Assembly: GCA_951394405.1 (NCBI GenBank) | Contig: OX596335.1 | Span: 1,488,001 to 1,552,000, forward strand | Origin: Coprinellus micaceus | Lineage: Eukaryota > Basidiomycota > Agaricomycetes > Agaricales > Psathyrellaceae | Reading direction: 5' to 3' | DNA length: 64,000 bases | Shown: piece by piece, positions 59,660 through 64,000 of the stretch | Layout: each line of letters begins with the position of its first letter | Numbering within the stretch: the first letter of the stretch is position 1 | Made by a program: the position numbers and the translations under genes | Notes under the pieces: generated by a model | Databases searched by the model: none | Told to the model about the DNA's origin: nothing | Seen by the model: the letters and a program-made list of their open reading frames with translations, nothing else

Positions 59660-61796
59660 ATGTCCGAGAAATCAGTGGTCACCTTCCGAGGTCTGTACTC
59701 CCTCCATATTCGGGTGCTCGTGAACTCAGGCCATACGTTAGCCCTTCAGCTCGCCAATGAGCACCGCAATGCATATGGATTGCGGTATAACGACTTTCAG
59801 CGCTACAGGTCCGTTTTGTGCCCCCATTTTGCGCGCTGCCTCATTCCAACTCGACCTAGGAAACATTGTGCAAATCGGACACATCGACTCCGTTCTACCC
59901 TCAAAATGACGCACGGGAAGGGCCGTAATTTTCAGAAGCTGCCAACCTTGAATAAGGACACTGTGAAGGACGGGCAGTATGTGCTCCATTTCTCGCCGTC
60001 ATACACGGATCTAACCCATGTAGTCTTCAACTTCTCCTCTTTGAAACTGAGAGAACCTGGGCCTATGCACAGGAACTGTCGGCGAATTCACTTCAGCCAG
60101 CCAACGAAGATAGGGCCGGTGCATTGAGGCACAGTGCAACTGGACGATTCCGGCGAGCTGTCAACTGGTCGACCCAGCTACTTTCGCATTGTCAGGAACT
60201 CTACACCCATGGGAGGTTCTCTGCGGAGAACTTGATCGAGGCGACTGTCTACACTATCATTGTCAACGGTCGTTTCCTTCGATATCGCGATGAGTTCGAC
60301 GACGCCCTGGTTCAGCTTAGCATCGCTCGCACCCTTCTGGACGCACTTTCAGGCGCAGCCACGACAAGTCGCGATCAAGCCCTCGCTGTTCTCTTTGCAG
60401 ATGAGATAGGCCCGGAAATTCGTCACTGTGCTCATGAAATGGGCCATGCCAAGGCGTATGACATCGACGGTATCGTCGCCCAACTTACTCCCACTCAGAA
60501 GAACGCAATCGTTGATGATTATGACGCTCTCCTCACCAAGCTCAAGTTACAGGGCCAGGCTACTAGCCAGGGCGAGTTTAAGAAGAAGCTTCAAGGGATC
60601 GTTTGGGAAGGCCAGCCCGTCCCAGTGCGAAACCCCGAGCTCGTTGACGTTTTGCTGAAAGTGCAAGACGGGGAGGCGCGTCTCGCCGAGGCCCAGAGTC
60701 AAGCACCCTCAGGCTCGAAGGGAGGTGCCAGGTCCAAGAAGGGCATCGCCGCATATGACGCCACATTGCTCGCTCTAAGCGACGCTGAAGAGGTTGCGAG
60801 GAAGTTATCTGAAGCTCAGCAGGTGTTTACCCAGAGTTGCCTTCCTTATCGATCTGCTCATCGTGATATCTCTAGCTTACGGCTCCCTCTGGCTCTTCAG
60901 TCTCGACCGGACGTGACATGCATTTCGTATACGCGTATATTGTCTATCAGCTTCTCCGCTACCGCACTCAGCGCGACTTGCTTTTGATCTCAGCGTTGCT
61001 TGGATCACAGCCCGAAGGCAAGCAGAACTCCAAGTCAGCGATCAGCAAGTCTGACCCCGTCGACGGCCGTCTCTATCCCGCTGTGGTCAAGCTGCTGGAC
61101 ACCGTCTTGCAAAGCTTGAACCAAATGCGAACCCTGAGTGTAGTTGACGACAACCCAGACCTTGCATCCGCAATCGATGCAAGAATCTCTTTGACGAAGG
61201 CCCGAAGGTGTGTCCCTGTCCTTCTTTGCTTCAAGGGTCCATTGTTGACCATGCTCTGTAGATGCGTGTACCTTGCACGCTGCTACGTCCCAGCCAAGAG
61301 ATACGCGGAAGCCCTCACTCTCCTTCAGCATGCAAGCATCCATACCCGCGAGGCCGCCTCCCACCTCTCTCTTTCCAACGCGGACAATATTTCCGACGCT
61401 CACCCTGAATTCTTCCCCGCCTCGACCGACGATATCAAGGAGCTCGATCAGACCATCGCGCTCGATAGCACACTCTGGAAGCGTGACTGGTTGGCATACA
61501 ACGGTGGTTCTATCGCCAACGACTTTAAGAATTACAAGAAGCCCCTCTTCTTCAACATCGCCCTCAACTATGTTGAACTTGATATGAATTGTCTCCTCGA
61601 GAGGGCAGGGAAGGTACTGGTGCCCCCCGTTCCGGTCGCAGCGCCCAAGGCTCAAAGACCCGAGGCACCAGCCGAGAAGAGAGCACCTGCACCCAAGGCC
61701 AAGGCTGAAGAAGCAAGACCCGAGATACCTCAGCCTGCAGCCCCTGCGAAGGGCGGTCTCAGCTCTCTGCTCGGTGGCTGGTGGGGGCGCAGCTGA
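59660..61796 (+). CDS. SRP68: Signal recognition particle subunit SRP68
   Basis: SRP68 is an RNA-binding subunit of the signal recognition particle, which targets nascent secretory proteins to the ER. Six exons (59660-59690, 59742-59808, 59860-59976, 60024-60822, 60876-61207, 61262-61796) give 626 residues with phases closing. The N-terminal RNA-binding domain includes [38 protein letters not shown] and [18 protein letters not shown], in the order seen in the family. [15 protein letters not shown] and [10 protein letters not shown] mark the middle, and [17 protein letters not shown] a TPR-like repeat region. The C-terminus is an Ala/Pro/Lys-rich linker ending in [14 protein letters not shown]. 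The acceptor of the fifth exon (60876) was chosen because nearer AGs break the frame. Confidence 0.94.
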
Positions 61797-61942
61797 TGCC
61801 CCTTAGCTCCAGCCTCGGATCCTATGTAGTCATCCGCCCTGAAATTCACGATTGCTATATCTCAAGGGCTTGTCAAGGAGGGACGAAAATCATTCATATT
61901 TATTTGGCTGCGGAAACAACTGTCAGGAGATGCCACCCATGC

Positions 61943-64000
61943 TTAGAGTTCAGCGAGAACGGCATTGTAGGCAGCTTTGGGCCTGAACTGGGAGTCGAAG
62001 AGGAGGGGGTTGGTGCTCGCACGCCACGAATCCTATTGGGAGTTAGCCTAGTTGTACATGTTGGAACGGGAGAGCACGTACCGTATCGCGAACACCCCAG
62101 ACCGTGATGCCAACACACTTTGGGGTGTTCAAACAAGCGCGGACGACTTGGGCGTAGTCGTTGGAAGGGGCGCCCGCAATATCGAGCTCAGTGACGGCCA
62201 CTTCCTTGACGTTTGCGGCCGCGATGGCGTTAAGAGCGGCTTGAGCGGTATTCCCCTGACCAGCCTGAAGGTGCATTTGAGTTCCAATACCATCGATTGC
62301 TCCTGGGTTGGCTTGGTTGACCCTGTTGACGAGCGCAACGCATCCGTTGATTTTGGCGTTCGGGGCGTCCAAGTTGTAGTCGTTGATGTATAGGCTGTGA
62401 GAGAGGGATGCATCAGGGGAAAGAAATCGGGAAGCAGGGCCAACGCTTCTCACACGGCCTTTGGATCGGCTTTACGCGCCTCTGCGAAGGCGAGAGGAAC
62501 GAAGGACTGATGGGAGGAGGATTAGTGGGCGCTCGATGCATCTCGCGGACGAGAACTCACCTCCCCCATGACGCGAGAGAAAACGCTGGACCGCAAGGAC
62601 CCATCCTCGTTGAAGATCTCGCTGCGGCACTGTCAGCTACTTCTCGATAGAAAGAAAATGGATTCAAGCGCCTACTTGACGACATCCCAATGGAATATCT
62701 TCCCCGCGAAACGACCCGCGATGGTCTGAATATGGTTGGTAATGACTTGCGTCTAGCGGCAGTGGAAATATTCAGAAACAATTGAATGCAACAAACGGAC
62801 GTGACCAATTACCAGAGTATCCCTATCGTTGATATTGTTAACCCATCCTGGAAGCTGGGAATGCCAGACTAGTTCACGGTTAGATCACGAAGTGCAGGGG
62901 ACCTCGGAATAGATAGCGCGCACCGAGGGTGTGGCCTCGAACCAGCTTGCCGTTATCGGTAGCCCACTGCACCAGACGGTCAGAGTTGCCAAAGTTGAAG
63001 CTACCCCTGCTGGCTTGAAGATTGTTAGGACATTCCCCTGGCAATGAGACAACTACGCCGCACGTTCTGTCGCGTCCCACTGCGTTCGAATTTCAGACAC
63101 TTGCACAAGGAGCCAACAGAGAGGACCACACCTTCATAGAATTTTCCTGCGGAAGCGGAGGGGTACTGGTATGAGCGATGGGGGGCACATATACCCAGAA
63201 ATCTTTTACTCACAGGCGTAACCTGCCCAAACTCCCTCCGGAGAACATCGACGTTGGCTAACAAGCGGAATAAGTAACTTGCTTCTCGTTGAACTGGTGA
63301 CAGTCCAGACCTGTATTCCCGAGGGTTCCGGGGTCAGCACAAGCTCCCTACGATGCGATCCATGGTGAGTTTGGTACCAGCCGATTCGCTGACAGTCCCA
63401 TAAGACTTACAAAGAATATCTTTCCTTTCCCGTAAATCTTGTCCTGCAGGCCACCCGCACTTGCAGACGGCCTAGGGATGGTGTTGGTCGGAGTGGGAGC
63501 GACAGTGGTCGTTGGCGTGATGGTAACGGTCGGTACGGTAGTCGTCGGGGTGGGCGCGACAGTTGTGGTAGGTGTAGTAGGAGTGGGAGTGGGTGTGCCA
63601 GACGGGATGGTCGGAATGACCACAGTAGCCGTGGGCTGCCCATCCACGGGTTGGCATCTATAAAACCATTAGGAAATAGCGAGGTGAGTGTGATACACTG
63701 GTGAGTGCACTGACTGAGAGTACCAATCATTCAGCTCCGTGCAAGTATATCCTGGATAGCCTGGGGCACATCAGCTGAATATATGAGGTTCGGGTGAAAA
63801 GGAGGTGGTACTTACAATCGGTCTAAGCCATGAAATAAATTGTAAGCCGATACACAGGGGTCTGGCTACAGAGGAAGTGACTTACATTGCCGCCATAACC
63901 GATACCCCCGCCTTTCCCGCCGTCAAATTCGTTCCTCCTCGGTACAGATGCGACTCACATTGGGCATATGGGCCAACCAGGTCAGCCAACTCGGCAGCAT
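61943..64000 (-). CDS. Endo-1,4-beta-xylanase GH10 with N-terminal CBM1 (5' end outside window)
   Basis: This is a secreted xylan-degrading enzyme. Sixteen exons are visible: 63959->64000, 63886-63911, 63816-63822, 63715-63760, 63411-63657, 63311-63347, 63214-63257, 63132-63146, 63057-63079, 62924-63006, 62813-62868, 62676-62752, 62561-62621, 62454-62506, 62082-62394 and 61943-62032. The CBM1 reads [16 protein letters not shown] then [13 protein letters not shown], with the aromatic and Cys pattern of fungal cellulose binders. A Thr/Pro/Val linker follows. The GH10 barrel has [12 protein letters not shown], the acid/base Glu in WDVVNEIFNED and the nucleophile Glu in AVTELDIAG. The C-terminus ends YNAVLAEL. 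The signal peptide lies beyond the window. One donor (after ERA, 63057) is less certain. It is convergent with SRP68 (146 bp apart). Confidence 0.93.

Overview
The window is nuclear DNA from a filamentous basidiomycete, most likely a mushroom-forming Agaricomycete. Genes are dense and split by many introns of about 45-65 nt. The protein families are fungal (Ssn6/Cyc8, Brr6/Brl1, Pho89, a fungal ADAM protease), and the right edge carries a GH10 xylanase with a fungal CBM1 cellulose-binding module, which points to a plant-biomass decomposer. No bacterial operon, phage, CRISPR array or convincing intact mobile element was seen. All gene models were spliced by eye from the sequence; where exon coordinates are listed, the reading frame closes across every junction.

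Layout, left to right. Minus strand: an Ipi1/TEX10 ribosome-biogenesis factor (1084-4375) and a Pho89-type phosphate permease (4841-6774). Between 7.2 and 9.1 kb there is probably a further, unresolved minus-strand gene. Plus strand: a 2,408-residue low-complexity and coiled-coil protein (9170-16827). A divergent pair follows: mitochondrial ClpP (18799-19960, minus) and the nuclear-envelope protein Brl1/Brr6 (20112-21546, plus). About 5 kb with no recognisable gene separates these from a tiny SERF/4F5 gene in four exons (26659-27775, minus). Then come the Ssn6/Cyc8 corepressor (29535-33451, plus), a 16-exon ADAM metalloprotease (36510-40220, plus) and a branched-chain aminotransferase with a probable mitochondrial presequence (42422-43928, minus).

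The right third is compact. It holds an 8.5-kb TRANK1-like superfamily-1 helicase/TPR gene (44811-53338, minus), mitochondrial DNA polymerase gamma (53815-57931, minus), GET3 (58168-59562, minus), SRP68 (59660-61796, plus) and the GH10-CBM1 xylanase (61943 to beyond 64000, minus).

Most neighbours are unrelated housekeeping genes. Two divergent pairs share very short promoters: GET3/SRP68 (97 bp; both serve protein delivery to the ER) and ClpP/Brl1 (151 bp). The most distinctive feature is repeated use of microexons at functional sites. A 6-nt exon supplies the last zinc-ligand His and following Asp of the ADAM active site, another 6-nt exon lies in ClpP, a 7-nt exon lies inside the CBM1 of the xylanase, SERF starts with 7 coding nt, and the GET3 P-loop sits on an 18-nt exon.
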